From positions 1 through 64,000 of the forward strand of contig NZ_FNEO01000011.1 in the NCBI RefSeq assembly GCF_900100165.1: DNA of 64,000 nt, read 5' to 3'. Source of the stretch: Flavobacterium glycines. GTDB taxonomy: Bacteria; Bacteroidota; Bacteroidia; Flavobacteriales; Flavobacteriaceae. Below are positions 55,020-62,214 of this stretch, one piece after another. Within the stretch, counting starts at the first letter, position 1; every line of letters begins with the position of its first letter. Below the pieces are notes generated by a model. It was not told where the DNA came from. It was given only the letters and a program-made list of their open reading frames with translations, and did no database searches. A program made the position numbers and the translations under genes.

Positions 55020-56528
55020 TTAATGCTTGGTTACATTCGATAAATTGTCCGGAAAATATAAATCAGAAAGATGAGTGAATTCATCCCCACGCATGAATAT
55101 AGAAACATCTACATCTTCATAAGAAGTTTTTCCGGCCGCAGCCAGTAATTCGTTGGCAGCATACAGTGTGTTTTTGTGGAAATGATATACTCTTTCAAAT
55201 TTATCTGTAACCGATAAGCCTTTGATGAGCATTTTATCCTGTGTGGCAACTCCTACCGGACAATTATTAGTATTACAACGCAAGGCTTGGATACATCCTA
55301 AAGAGAACATAAAACCACGGGCACTATTGCATAAGTCGGCACCCAGGGCAATAGCTTTTAGGATAGCATGCCCTGATATGATTTTTCCGCTACAAATAAT
55401 TCTAATTTTGTCTCTGATGTTTAATCGAATTAAAGTTTTATTTACAAAAATTAAAGCTGGTTCCAAAGGCATTCCTACGCCATCGGAAAATTCTAGTGGC
55501 GCAGCGCCTGTACCGCCTTCTGCACCATCGACGGTAATGAAATCAGCGAAGCAGTTTTGATCAATCATTTCCTGACAAATAGCTTCAAATTCGACAGTTT
55601 GACCAATGCATAATTTGAATCCGACAGGTTTTCCGTTCGATAATTCACGCAAATGTCCTATAAATTGCACTAAGCCTTTTGGATCGTTAAAAGCTGTGTG
55701 GCAAGGAGGAGAGAGAATGGTGGTGTGTGGTTTTACGCCTCGTATCCTTGCAATTTCTTCTGTGTTTTTTGCAGCGGGTAAAACGCCTCCATGTCCCGGT
55801 TTTGCTCCTTGCGAAAGTTTAATTTCAATCATTTTTACCGAAGAGAGATGGGCCTTTTCTTTGAATTTTTCAGCGTCAAAATTGCCTTCTTCATTGCGGC
55901 AGCCAAAATAGCCTGTACCAATTTGCCAACAAATATCGCCACCCTGTAAATGGTAATCGGTTAAACCGCCCTCGCCGGTGTTGTGGTAAAAATTTCCTTT
56001 TTTAGCTCCTTTGTTGAGCGCCATAATGGCATTTTCGCTTAAGGCACCAAAACTCATAGCTGAGATATTCAATAAGGAAGCCGAGTAAGGTTGTGTGCAA
56101 TCAGGGCTTCCTATGGTGACACGAGGTAGTTCCTCATTTACATGTGCAGGGAAAATAGAATGTTTTAGTCCTTCGTAAGACGAAGTGTTAATATCTAATT
56201 GTGTTCCAAAGGGAGTTGTGGAGCTAATGTTTTTAGCGCGTTGATAAGCAAGTGAGCGTTCGTTTCTGGAAAAAGGTTTGCCGTCAGTGGTTCTCTCAAT
56301 AAAATACTGTTGGATTTCAGGAGCTATTTCTTCAAACATGTATCTGAAATAACCTAAAACAGGAAAATTTCTCAGAATGGAATGTTTGTGTTGCAAACTG
56401 TTAAAAATTCCAATTATTAATAGGATGAAAATAGAAATGGCAATTAATAAGCTGGTTTTGAATAAAAAATGAGCAGCAAGACTAAGGATGAAAAGTCCTG
56501 TACCAATGATAAAAAATTCTTTTCTCAT
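55020..56528 (-). CDS. FMN-binding glutamate-synthase-like protein, membrane-anchored
   Basis: 502 residues. Two N-terminal hydrophobic segments (~5-40) are followed by the FMN/glutamate-synthase central domain: SAMSFGALSENAIMAL, NTGEGGLTDYH, QGAKPGHGGVLP, TVDGAEGGTGAAP and the iron-sulfur Cys cluster CNTNNCPVGVATQ. There is no glutaminase domain, and the protein is a third of the size of GltB, so it is not assimilatory glutamate synthase by itself. Such proteins are common in Bacteroidota; the substrate is unknown. Confidence 0.88.
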   Translation of the reverse strand: MRKEFFIIGTGLFILSLAAHFLFKTSLLIAISIFILLIIGIFNSLQHKHSILRNFPVLGYFRYMFEEIAPEIQQYFIERTTDGKPFSRNERSLAYQRAKNISSTTPFGTQLDINTSSYEGLKHSIFPAHVNEELPRVTIGSPDCTQPYSASLLNISAMSFGALSENAIMALNKGAKKGNFYHNTGEGGLTDYHLQGGDICWQIGTGYFGCRNEEGNFDAEKFKEKAHLSSVKMIEIKLSQGAKPGHGGVLPAAKNTEEIARIRGVKPHTTILSPPCHTAFNDPKGLVQFIGHLRELSNGKPVGFKLCIGQTVEFEAICQEMIDQNCFADFITVDGAEGGTGAAPLEFSDGVGMPLEPALIFVNKTLIRLNIRDKIRIICSGKIISGHAILKAIALGADLCNSARGFMFSLGCIQALRCNTNNCPVGVATQDKMLIKGLSVTDKFERVYHFHKNTLYAANELLAAAGKTSYEDVDVSIFMRGDEFTHLSDLYFPDNLSNVTKH

Positions 56529-56602
56529 GATAAAAAATTTGGGTTAGCTACAAATAGGAATAATCAAATAACTGGAGGAAAATTTACCGTTTGTTTAATT
56601 TT

Positions 56603-57400
56603 TTAGCTGAATAATAGTCGAACATAAACATGCTTAATTCCTTTTTTGTCTGAATCTCTTTCGTCGATTTCGAGAATGTCGGTAAGGGATTTGAGCATTG
56701 GCGTTAATTTTGAAAAACCATAATTTCGAGGATCGAATTCGGGTTTTTTCTTGACAATCAGGTTTCCTACATCGCCCAGAAATGCCCAGCCCGCATCATC
56801 TGCCAGGTCTTCAATGGTGGATTCTATGAGTTCTATGGTAGGTTCGTCAATTTTGTTCAGAGGTTTTTGCGTAGGTTTTTCCGGTGCTTTAATAACTGTT
56901 TTTTCAGTTGGTTTTTTAGTGTCAATCGTCATTTTGGGTGCTTTTTTCTTAATGGCTCCGTCTAAAACTTCTAGGAAAATAAAGCGGTCGCAGGCGCTGA
57001 TAAAAGGTTTGGGCGTTTTTTGTTCTCCAATTCCAATAACTTTCATGCCTGATTCTCTCAGACGAATGGCTAAACGTGTAAAATCAGAATCGCTCGAAAC
57101 AATACAAAAACCGTCTAATTTCCCCGAATACAATAAATCCATCGCATCGATAATCAGGGCAGAATCCGAAGAATTTTTACCTGTGGTGTAGCTGTATTGT
57201 TGAATAGGAGTAATGGCGTGTTCCAGTAAAACCGCTTTCCAGCCATTCGCATTGGGTTTAGTCCAATCGGCATAAATGCGTTTGGTGGTGGGAGTACCAA
57301 ATTTGGTAATCTCTTCCATCATTCCTTTTACATTGCTGTACGGAACATTATCGGCATCTATAAGGACTGCAAGTTTGAGTTCTTTATTATTTTGTGACAT
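56603..57400 (-). CDS. NYN-domain protein with LOTUS/OST-HTH-like C-terminus
   Basis: 265 residues. The NYN (PIN-like) nuclease domain (~8-150) has the acidic residues in LIDADNVPY, SSDSALIIDAMDLLYSG and IVSSDSDFTRLA. A Lys/Pro/Thr-rich linker (~155-185) leads to a winged-helix LOTUS/OST-HTH-like domain (LGDVGNLIVKKKPEFDPRNYGFSKLTPMLKSL), which binds RNA in other proteins. Together this suggests an RNA-processing or RNA-degrading enzyme in the cytosol. Confidence 0.88.
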   Translation of the reverse strand: MSQNNKELKLAVLIDADNVPYSNVKGMMEEITKFGTPTTKRIYADWTKPNANGWKAVLLEHAITPIQQYSYTTGKNSSDSALIIDAMDLLYSGKLDGFCIVSSDSDFTRLAIRLRESGMKVIGIGEQKTPKPFISACDRFIFLEVLDGAIKKKAPKMTIDTKKPTEKTVIKAPEKPTQKPLNKIDEPTIELIESTIEDLADDAGWAFLGDVGNLIVKKKPEFDPRNYGFSKLTPMLKSLTDILEIDERDSDKKGIKHVYVRLLFS

Positions 57401-57507
57401 AACAATTTCATTTGTGAGCTAAAGATACTAATTCTAAAGCGTGAAAATGTTCTGTCTTGTCTTTAAAGTTTTGTTAATACTAGGTTTTGTAATAGGAAAG
57501 GATGGTT

Positions 57508-57858
57508 TTATTTCCTCAAAATTTTCTCCATTGATTTTCCTTTTGCTAATTCGTCAATTAATTTGTCTAAATAGCGAATTTGTTGCATCAGTTTGTCTTC
57601 AATTTCTTCCACGCGATAACCGCAAATTACACCTGTGATTTTAGAAACATTGGGATTGATTTGTGGTGCCTGCGTAAAGAAAGTTTCAAAATCAATTTTG
57701 TTGTCGAGTATTTGTTGTAAGCTTTGTTCGTTGTATCCTGTGAGCCAAAATATAATTTCATCTACTTCCTGTTTGCTGCGTGATTTTTTCTCCGCTTTAG
57801 TAATGTAATGCGGATAGACTGAAGCAAATGACATTTTGTAGACTTTGTGGTTGTTCAT
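57508..57858 (-). CDS. DUF2200 family protein
   Basis: 116 residues. The family pattern is plain: [37 protein letters not shown], then the helical end [17 protein letters not shown] small cytosolic protein with no assigned function. Its -7 box (TATCTTTG, minus strand, 57888-57895) lies inside a tandem word repeat. Confidence 0.87.
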   Translation of the reverse strand: MNNHKVYKMSFASVYPHYITKAEKKSRSKQEVDEIIFWLTGYNEQSLQQILDNKIDFETFFTQAPQINPNVSKITGVICGYRVEEIEDKLMQQIRYLDKLIDELAKGKSMEKILRK

Positions 57859-57885
57859 TTTTTAGTGTGTGAAAAGTTGTTGTTT

Positions 57886-57923
57886 CACAAAGATACGCAA
57901 AGGATACGCAAAGGTTCACGAAG
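57886..57923. repeat. Tandem GATACGCAAAG word repeat carrying a promoter box
   Basis: CACAAA-GATACGCAAAG-GATACGCAAAG-GTTCACGAAG. Read on the minus strand the words contain TATCCTTTG and TATCTTTG, the latter a perfect TAnnTTTG element 30 bases before the DUF2200 start codon. It marks the left edge of the accessory island. Confidence 0.7.
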
Positions 57924-57945
57924 ATTTTTGAAAGGGACTTCACTA

Positions 57946-58332
57946 CTATTTAAGTTGTAAATAGGATGAAACGGATGTTTTTATTTCTTCAATTAATTCT
58001 TTGTCCATGAATTTATAGTTATCCTGAATTTCCAAAACAATAATTTTTCTTTTTTTGGTTTCTGTTGGAAAATTTAACAGTAATTTTTCTTTATGGAGTT
58101 TCTCCATAACAAAAATAAAATCCGCCCAATTAATTAGTTTTGAGTTGATTTTTACACGTGCTGAGTTTTCAGTTCCTGCCGACTTGACAAAAAACTCAGA
58201 ACTGTTTTTGTAAATAGTTTCAGCAGTTAAACTTCTCCATTTATTTCTACTACAAACAAATAATAAATTTTTCAAGTGATAATTTTTGTTTAGATTGTGG
58301 CTTACTTTTGTGGGCAAGGAATGCAATTCCAT
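57946..58332 (-). CDS. Low-molecular-weight protein tyrosine phosphatase-like
   Basis: 128 residues. The P-loop CSRNKWRS gives the CX5R(S/T) signature of the family within LLFVCSRNKWRSLTAETIY. Other family marks are KSAGTENSARVKIN and WADFIFVMEKLHKEKL. The usual DP acid loop is replaced by EIQDNYKFMDKEL, so this belongs to the shorter subgroup (COG4551-like) whose substrate is not known. It lies 32 bp after the 190-aa gene in the same direction; both are in the accessory island. Confidence 0.8.
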   Translation of the reverse strand: MELHSLPTKVSHNLNKNYHLKNLLFVCSRNKWRSLTAETIYKNSSEFFVKSAGTENSARVKINSKLINWADFIFVMEKLHKEKLLLNFPTETKKRKIIVLEIQDNYKFMDKELIEEIKTSVSSYLQLK

Positions 58333-58364
58333 GCTATCCTTTAGATTTGTTCTTTGAATTATTC

Positions 58365-58937
58365 TTAATCTTCCGCCAAATGTTGAATCTCTTTATAAAT
58401 ATCATTAAATAGTTTCTTGTACGGTTCCAGTTTTGCTTCTACACTTAAGATGCTTTGACTGTAAAATTCATATAGTTCAGGATATTTCTCATATTTTTCA
58501 AAAATGTTATTAGCATCATCAAAAGGTTGGCTCATAATTTTTGACAAAATATTTTCGACTTTTTTAGATTCACGTGTATACATCAATAATTTATACACAT
58601 TTTTGCAATAATCACCAAGCAACGAATTGTAGTCATTGGAAATATCTCCACAATATTTTAGCTCATTGTGATACCTTTCAGATTGCTTTTCTCTTTCTTT
58701 TTCGCTTACTTCAATGTTGGATAACTGATAACAGTATTCTGTAGTGATTATAGCTTTTTCTAAACGCCTCGCGTAAATGAATAATATATGAGCTAGTTTT
58801 CTCTCTTCAGAAAGACAATCTATTACTAATTTCTTTTTGTCTGTTTTATCTCTTAACAAATTGGCAATTATTTGGGAAAAAATCCCTGCGCTGCCACCTA
58901 TACAAGCAGATAGTAAGCCTATTTCTGTAGTTGTCAT
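58365..58937 (-). CDS. Hypothetical helical protein with N-terminal membrane anchor
   Basis: 190 residues. One hydrophobic segment (~5-28, with the Gly-rich SACIGGSAGIFSQIIANLL) is followed by a basic stop and a long helical cytoplasmic region rich in Glu, Lys and Tyr. No enzyme motif. It starts just past the attC-like element, so it may be the first gene of a second cassette with the phosphatase. Anchored helical proteins of this shape occur in defence and cassette regions, but nothing specific can be claimed. Confidence 0.65.
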   Translation of the reverse strand: MTTTEIGLLSACIGGSAGIFSQIIANLLRDKTDKKKLVIDCLSEERKLAHILFIYARRLEKAIITTEYCYQLSNIEVSEKEREKQSERYHNELKYCGDISNDYNSLLGDYCKNVYKLLMYTRESKKVENILSKIMSQPFDDANNIFEKYEKYPELYEFYSQSILSVEAKLEPYKKLFNDIYKEIQHLAED

Positions 58938-58975
58938 TATGATCTTTTTTGTTAGAATGATAGTTGTGAGCGCTT

Positions 58976-59105
58976 GCTTATAACGTTCTGGCGCTTGGCG
59001 AGGTTGGGGAAATCGGAGAAGAGTATTTTCTGCTTTACGTAAACGTTCTTGATTACGGTAATTCCACTAAAACCCCAATCTCGTCCAAACGCCTGTTGTA
59101 GGCAG
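58976..59105. repeat. attC-like imperfect palindrome between cassette genes
   Basis: GCTTATAAC...(GGCGCTTGG)(CGAGGTTGGGG) at 58976-59009 is complementary to CCCCAATCTCG...CCAAACGCC...GTTGTAGGC at 59073-59103. The pairing leaves unpaired bases (TTC-type insertion near 58985-58989 and a single A bulge). Length (~130 bp), AAC/GTT triplets at the two ends and extrahelical bases resemble integron attC recombination sites, although the GTTRRRY box is not matched exactly. On the minus strand it follows the KwaB-like gene, the usual place for attC. Confidence 0.55.
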
Positions 59106-59110
59106 TTTTA
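59095..59110 (+). repeat. Left 16-bp boundary repeat of the two-gene cassette
   Basis: GTTGTAGGCAGTTTTA. It overlaps the KwaB-like stop codon and is repeated, inverted, at 60511-60526 with one mismatch. Confidence 0.7.
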
Positions 59111-59941
59111 ATTTTGGAGTTTTGATATAGAGTTTGCTAACCTTCTTTCATTTCCGACAATTGTTGTATAGAAGCGTTGTTCAATACCAAAAATTAAATT
59201 TTTTAAATGTTCTTCAGTTCCAATGCTAAATGTATTGTGTTCATCAGAAAATTCTAATTCGGGGCAGTAATCCTTAATATAATTATGTATTTGTACCTTA
59301 TGCTCTTCCTCAAGATTAGCTAATGTTTCAATAGCCATAGAAATTCTCTTCCTATTTGCTGTATTCACTTTAGTCTTATCAAAACCATCGTTTAAATTTA
59401 TAAATTCACTATTTAAAAAGTTTTCTGTTTCTTCATCTGTCGCTTCTTTGTATAATTCTATTACTTCTGGAAAAATAGATTTTATATCGCTCAAATTTTT
59501 AAAATATAATGTGTCAGTCGACTTTCTGTAAATAGCATCAGGAATTGTTTTCAAAATCAAAATTGGTTCATTTACTTTAATCTCTGGTTCTCCGCTTAAT
59601 GAAATCCATTTACTTGAAATTATATTACTATAAACAAATTTTTGAAAACAGTAATCATCATCATCTTGATAAGTGCAAAAAAACTTAACAGCATTATATT
59701 GATTGTTTCCAATTTGTTGATATTCAGCACTATTGAAATCTTGTGTTAATAGTTGAATACAATAATCTGTATTGCTGAAATTCTGTATTCCAAACCATTC
59801 GTCATCTTCTAGCTTATAATTTGTGTCATAAGCTTTGATATTTAATAGGTCATTGGGAAGTTCGTAAACTCTATCTTCTTGTGATAAAACTAAATAATAG
59901 GTATTGTTTGTCCTTTTCTTTTTTGCTATTAGATAATTCAT
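59108..59941 (-). CDS. KwaB-like protein (DUF4868 type), candidate Kiwa antiphage component
   Basis: 277 residues, soluble. The N-terminal half is beta-rich with many Asp/Tyr (YDTNYKLEDDEWFGI, YQDDDDYCFQKFVYSN). The middle reads EPILILKTIPDAIYRKSTD, TLYFKNLSDIKSIFP and ELYKEATDEE, a pattern I associate with DUF4868/KwaB proteins. The C-terminus has TANRKRISMAIETL and GIEQRFYTTIVGNERRLANS. In Kiwa, KwaB works with the membrane protein KwaA to sense phage at the envelope and block its replication. It starts 2 bp after the KwaA-like gene. Identification is by memory of motifs and architecture. Confidence 0.55.
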   Translation of the reverse strand: MNYLIAKKKRTNNTYYLVLSQEDRVYELPNDLLNIKAYDTNYKLEDDEWFGIQNFSNTDYCIQLLTQDFNSAEYQQIGNNQYNAVKFFCTYQDDDDYCFQKFVYSNIISSKWISLSGEPEIKVNEPILILKTIPDAIYRKSTDTLYFKNLSDIKSIFPEVIELYKEATDEETENFLNSEFINLNDGFDKTKVNTANRKRISMAIETLANLEEEHKVQIHNYIKDYCPELEFSDEHNTFSIGTEEHLKNLIFGIEQRFYTTIVGNERRLANSISKLQN

Positions 59942-59943
59942 AA

Positions 59944-60483
59944 TTATTTGATTTTGTCAATGAAAGTGAAATTATTTATACGTTTCAATTGTGTAAATTC
60001 AATGTCATCAACTTTGTTAATTTCATTTTTAGTAATCACAAATAATTTCGCTTTATTATTTGTTGATATATTGTAAAAGTGGTAGCCAAATATTAAGAAT
60101 AGGGGATTGAAATATAACGTTTGTGATAAAAATGTAAACACAAAAAGAATTGCGAATACAAAAATTAACGTTTCAGAGTTATTAACACTTAGAGCAACAA
60201 AAAAATAACCTAAATAACTTGGCAAAAATGCATTGTTAGCATTTTCTACTTCAATAATTGACCCTTTGGAAATATTTGAATTTCCTAGAAACTTTGAAAT
60301 GTATAAACTAATATAAGTAAGGACAATTGGAACGAAAAAGTATATTAGATAAGAAACATAATTAGGTAAGCTATTTAGTTTTTCGTGTAAACTATTTAAT
60401 GTAGTTTCTTCTTTTATCAAAAAGATTACCAATATCAATGATGTTGCATTGAATGTAAGTAATAGTCTATATATATAATTCAT
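59944..60483 (-). CDS. KwaA-like small membrane protein, candidate Kiwa component
   Basis: 179 residues with four transmembrane segments (~6-24, 43-65, 88-104, 106-135). After the last helix comes NPLFLIFGYHFYNIS, then a short cytosolic beta tail (AKLFVITKNEINKVDD). Size, helix number and the NPL...GYxFY end fit KwaA of Kiwa systems as I recall them. Directly followed by the KwaB-like gene (2 bp). The 5' flank carries the inverted boundary repeat at 60511-60526, 27 bases before the start codon. Alternative: a small ion-channel-like or effector membrane protein of another defence pair. Confidence 0.55.
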   Translation of the reverse strand: MNYIYRLLLTFNATSLILVIFLIKEETTLNSLHEKLNSLPNYVSYLIYFFVPIVLTYISLYISKFLGNSNISKGSIIEVENANNAFLPSYLGYFFVALSVNNSETLIFVFAILFVFTFLSQTLYFNPLFLIFGYHFYNISTNNKAKLFVITKNEINKVDDIEFTQLKRINNFTFIDKIK

Positions 60484-60510
60484 TGGTTTTTCTTTGATAG
60501 TCTTGTCTGG

Positions 60511-60526
60511 TAAAATTGCCTACAAC
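60511..60526 (-). repeat. Right 16-bp boundary repeat of the two-gene cassette
   Basis: TAAAATTGCCTACAAC on the plus strand: the inverted copy of 59095-59110, 15 of 16 positions. Only this half is recognisable; the bases further right do not form a second full attC-like palindrome. Confidence 0.65.
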
Positions 60527-60603
60527 TTGTTTCGCTTTATTTCTTTTCAAATATATTTATTTTTTCTTACAAAATTAATTTTAGAAGCCAAACGTTGTTT
60601 TCT

Positions 60604-60677
60604 AGCCCCGATAGCAGCGGCATCCTCTTGTGGCTCGTTTCTTTAACGAGGCACAAGAGATAGAGCGGATAGCGGGT
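60604..60677 (+). ncRNA. Structured intergenic element (Flavobacterium repeat, possibly Flavo-1-like)
   Basis: CCCCGATAGCAGCGGCATCC, then a 14-bp hairpin with one mismatch (TCTTGTGGCTCGTT / AACGAGGCACAAGA, loop TCTTT), then GATAGAGCGGATAGCGGG. The two flanks repeat the words GATAG and AGCGG, and CCCG/CGGG can close the element. I remember very similar sequences as frequent in Flavobacterium intergenic DNA; a link to the Rfam motif Flavo-1 is a guess from memory. The rest of the 60484-60802 gap shows only the boundary repeat and the promoter box listed separately. Confidence 0.5.
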
Positions 60678-60758
60678 GAAAATGTTAATTATAGCATCGG
60701 TGTGTAGTGGCTCCTGAAAATAATTTTACTTAGAAGACCTTTATAAAATTTAAATAAT

Positions 60759-60766
60759 TATTTTTG
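60759..60766 (+). promoter_or_regulatory. -7 promoter element for the alpha-oxoamine synthase gene
   Basis: TATTTTTG, 36 bases before ATG 60803. It covers the TTG at 60764 that opens a longer frame, which is therefore not the real start. Confidence 0.6.
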
Positions 60767-60802
60767 CAAACTCTTAAAATTAAAATTATTACTGGATATA
60801 TT

Positions 60803-62065
60803 ATGGTAAAAGATTTATTCGAAAGGATTCAAAGCAACAAAGGACCATTAGGAAAATGGGCTTCACAGGCAGAAGGATATTATGTGTTTCCAAAATTGGA
60901 AGGAGAGTTAGGGCCCAGAATGAAGTTTGGTGGAAAAGATATTTTGAACTGGAGTTTGAATGATTATTTAGGTTTAGCTAATCACCCTGAAGTTCGTAAA
61001 GCCGATACTGATGCTGCAATTCAGTTTGGAGCTGCTTACCCAATGGGAGCTCGTATGATGAGTGGGCACACTACTTACCACGAGCAATTAGAAAATGAAT
61101 TGGCTGCTTTTGTGATGAAAGAATCAGCTTATTTGTTGAATTTTGGATACCAGGGAATGGTTTCTATTATCGATGCTTTGGTGACTAAGAATGATATCAT
61201 TGTTTATGATGTGGATTCTCATGCTTGTATTATTGACGGAGTTCGTTTGCACATGGGGAAACGTTTTACGTACAAACACAATGATTTAGAGAGCATGGAG
61301 AAAAACCTGCAACGTGCTACTAAAATGGCTAAAGAAACCGGAGGAGGAATTTTATTCATCACTGAAGGAGTTTTTGGAATGCGCGGTCAGCAAGGTAAAT
61401 TGAAAGAAATTGTAGCTTTGAAAGAGAAATACAATTTCCGTCTTTTAGTGGATGATGCGCACGGTTTTGGTACACTTGGAAAAACAGGTGCAGGAGCAGG
61501 TGAGGAGCAAGGTTGTCAGGACGGAATTGATGTTTATTTCTCGACTTTTGCGAAATCAATGGCTAATATTGGAGCTTTCGTAGCTGCTGATAAAGATGTT
61601 ATTGATTATTTGAAATACAACTTGCGTTCACAAATGTTTGCTAAAGCATTGCCAATGATTCAGACAATTGGTTCATTGAAACGTTTGGAATTATTACGTC
61701 AGTCTTCTGAAATTAAAGATAAACTTTGGGAAAATGTTAATGCGTTGCAAAACGGATTAAAAGAAAAAGGATTTAATATTGGGGATACTAATACTTGTAT
61801 TACTCCGGTATACCTTGAAGGATCTATCCCTGAGGCGATGGTTATGGTGAACGATTTGAGAGAGAATTATGGTATTTTCTTGTCAATCGTGGTTTATCCG
61901 GTTATTCCAAAAGGAATTATTTTATTAAGAATGATTCCTACGGCTTCTCATACATTAGCTGATATCGAGGAAACATTGACTGCTTTTGAAGCAATCCGTG
62001 AGAAATTAGTTAATGGGACTTACAAAGCAATTGCTGAGAAAACAACAGTTGATATGGAAGCTTAA
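60803..62065 (+). CDS. Alpha-oxoamine synthase (serine palmitoyltransferase / cysteate acyltransferase-like)
   Basis: 420 residues from ATG 60803 (MVKDLFERIQSNKGPLGKWA). PLP fold type I with NDYLGLANHPEV, the HisAla pocket DSHACIIDGVR, DDAHGFGTLGKTG and the PLP lysine in STFAKSMANIGAF. The family condenses an amino acid with acyl-CoA/ACP and releases CO2. In Bacteroidota, members start sphingolipid (serine) or sulfonolipid (cysteate) synthesis; KBL and BioF are alternatives. Flavobacterium is known for sulfonolipids tied to gliding, which makes that role attractive but unproven. The facing gene encodes an acyltransferase-like protein. Confidence 0.85.
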   Translation: MVKDLFERIQSNKGPLGKWASQAEGYYVFPKLEGELGPRMKFGGKDILNWSLNDYLGLANHPEVRKADTDAAIQFGAAYPMGARMMSGHTTYHEQLENELAAFVMKESAYLLNFGYQGMVSIIDALVTKNDIIVYDVDSHACIIDGVRLHMGKRFTYKHNDLESMEKNLQRATKMAKETGGGILFITEGVFGMRGQQGKLKEIVALKEKYNFRLLVDDAHGFGTLGKTGAGAGEEQGCQDGIDVYFSTFAKSMANIGAFVAADKDVIDYLKYNLRSQMFAKALPMIQTIGSLKRLELLRQSSEIKDKLWENVNALQNGLKEKGFNIGDTNTCITPVYLEGSIPEAMVMVNDLRENYGIFLSIVVYPVIPKGIILLRMIPTASHTLADIEETLTAFEAIREKLVNGTYKAIAEKTTVDMEA

Positions 62066-62076
62066 AAATCAGTTTC

Positions 62077-62205
62077 CAGTGTTCAGTTTTTAGTGTTCAG
62101 TCACTGTATAAATCATAAAACAAAAAAAATCCATTCAACGAATGGATTTTTTTATGGATTTAAATTAGCTAAATACTTAAACTGAACACTTATAACTGAA
62201 CACTG
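62077..62205. repeat. 25-bp inverted repeat of GTGTTCAG words around a terminator
   Basis: 62077-62101 pairs with 62181-62205 at 23 of 25 positions. The left arm holds the 20-mer shared with 50728-50747. The terminator at 62123-62153 lies in the loop. Confidence 0.85.
62123..62153. terminator. Bidirectional terminator between convergent genes
   Basis: 14-bp stem AAAAAAATCCATTC / GAATGGATTTTTTT with loop AAC. Confidence 0.92.
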
Positions 62206-62214
62206 AAGACTTTT

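Noticed and set aside
57886-57923. CRISPR-like repeat
   Set aside because: Units are 11 bases, directly adjacent and without spacers.
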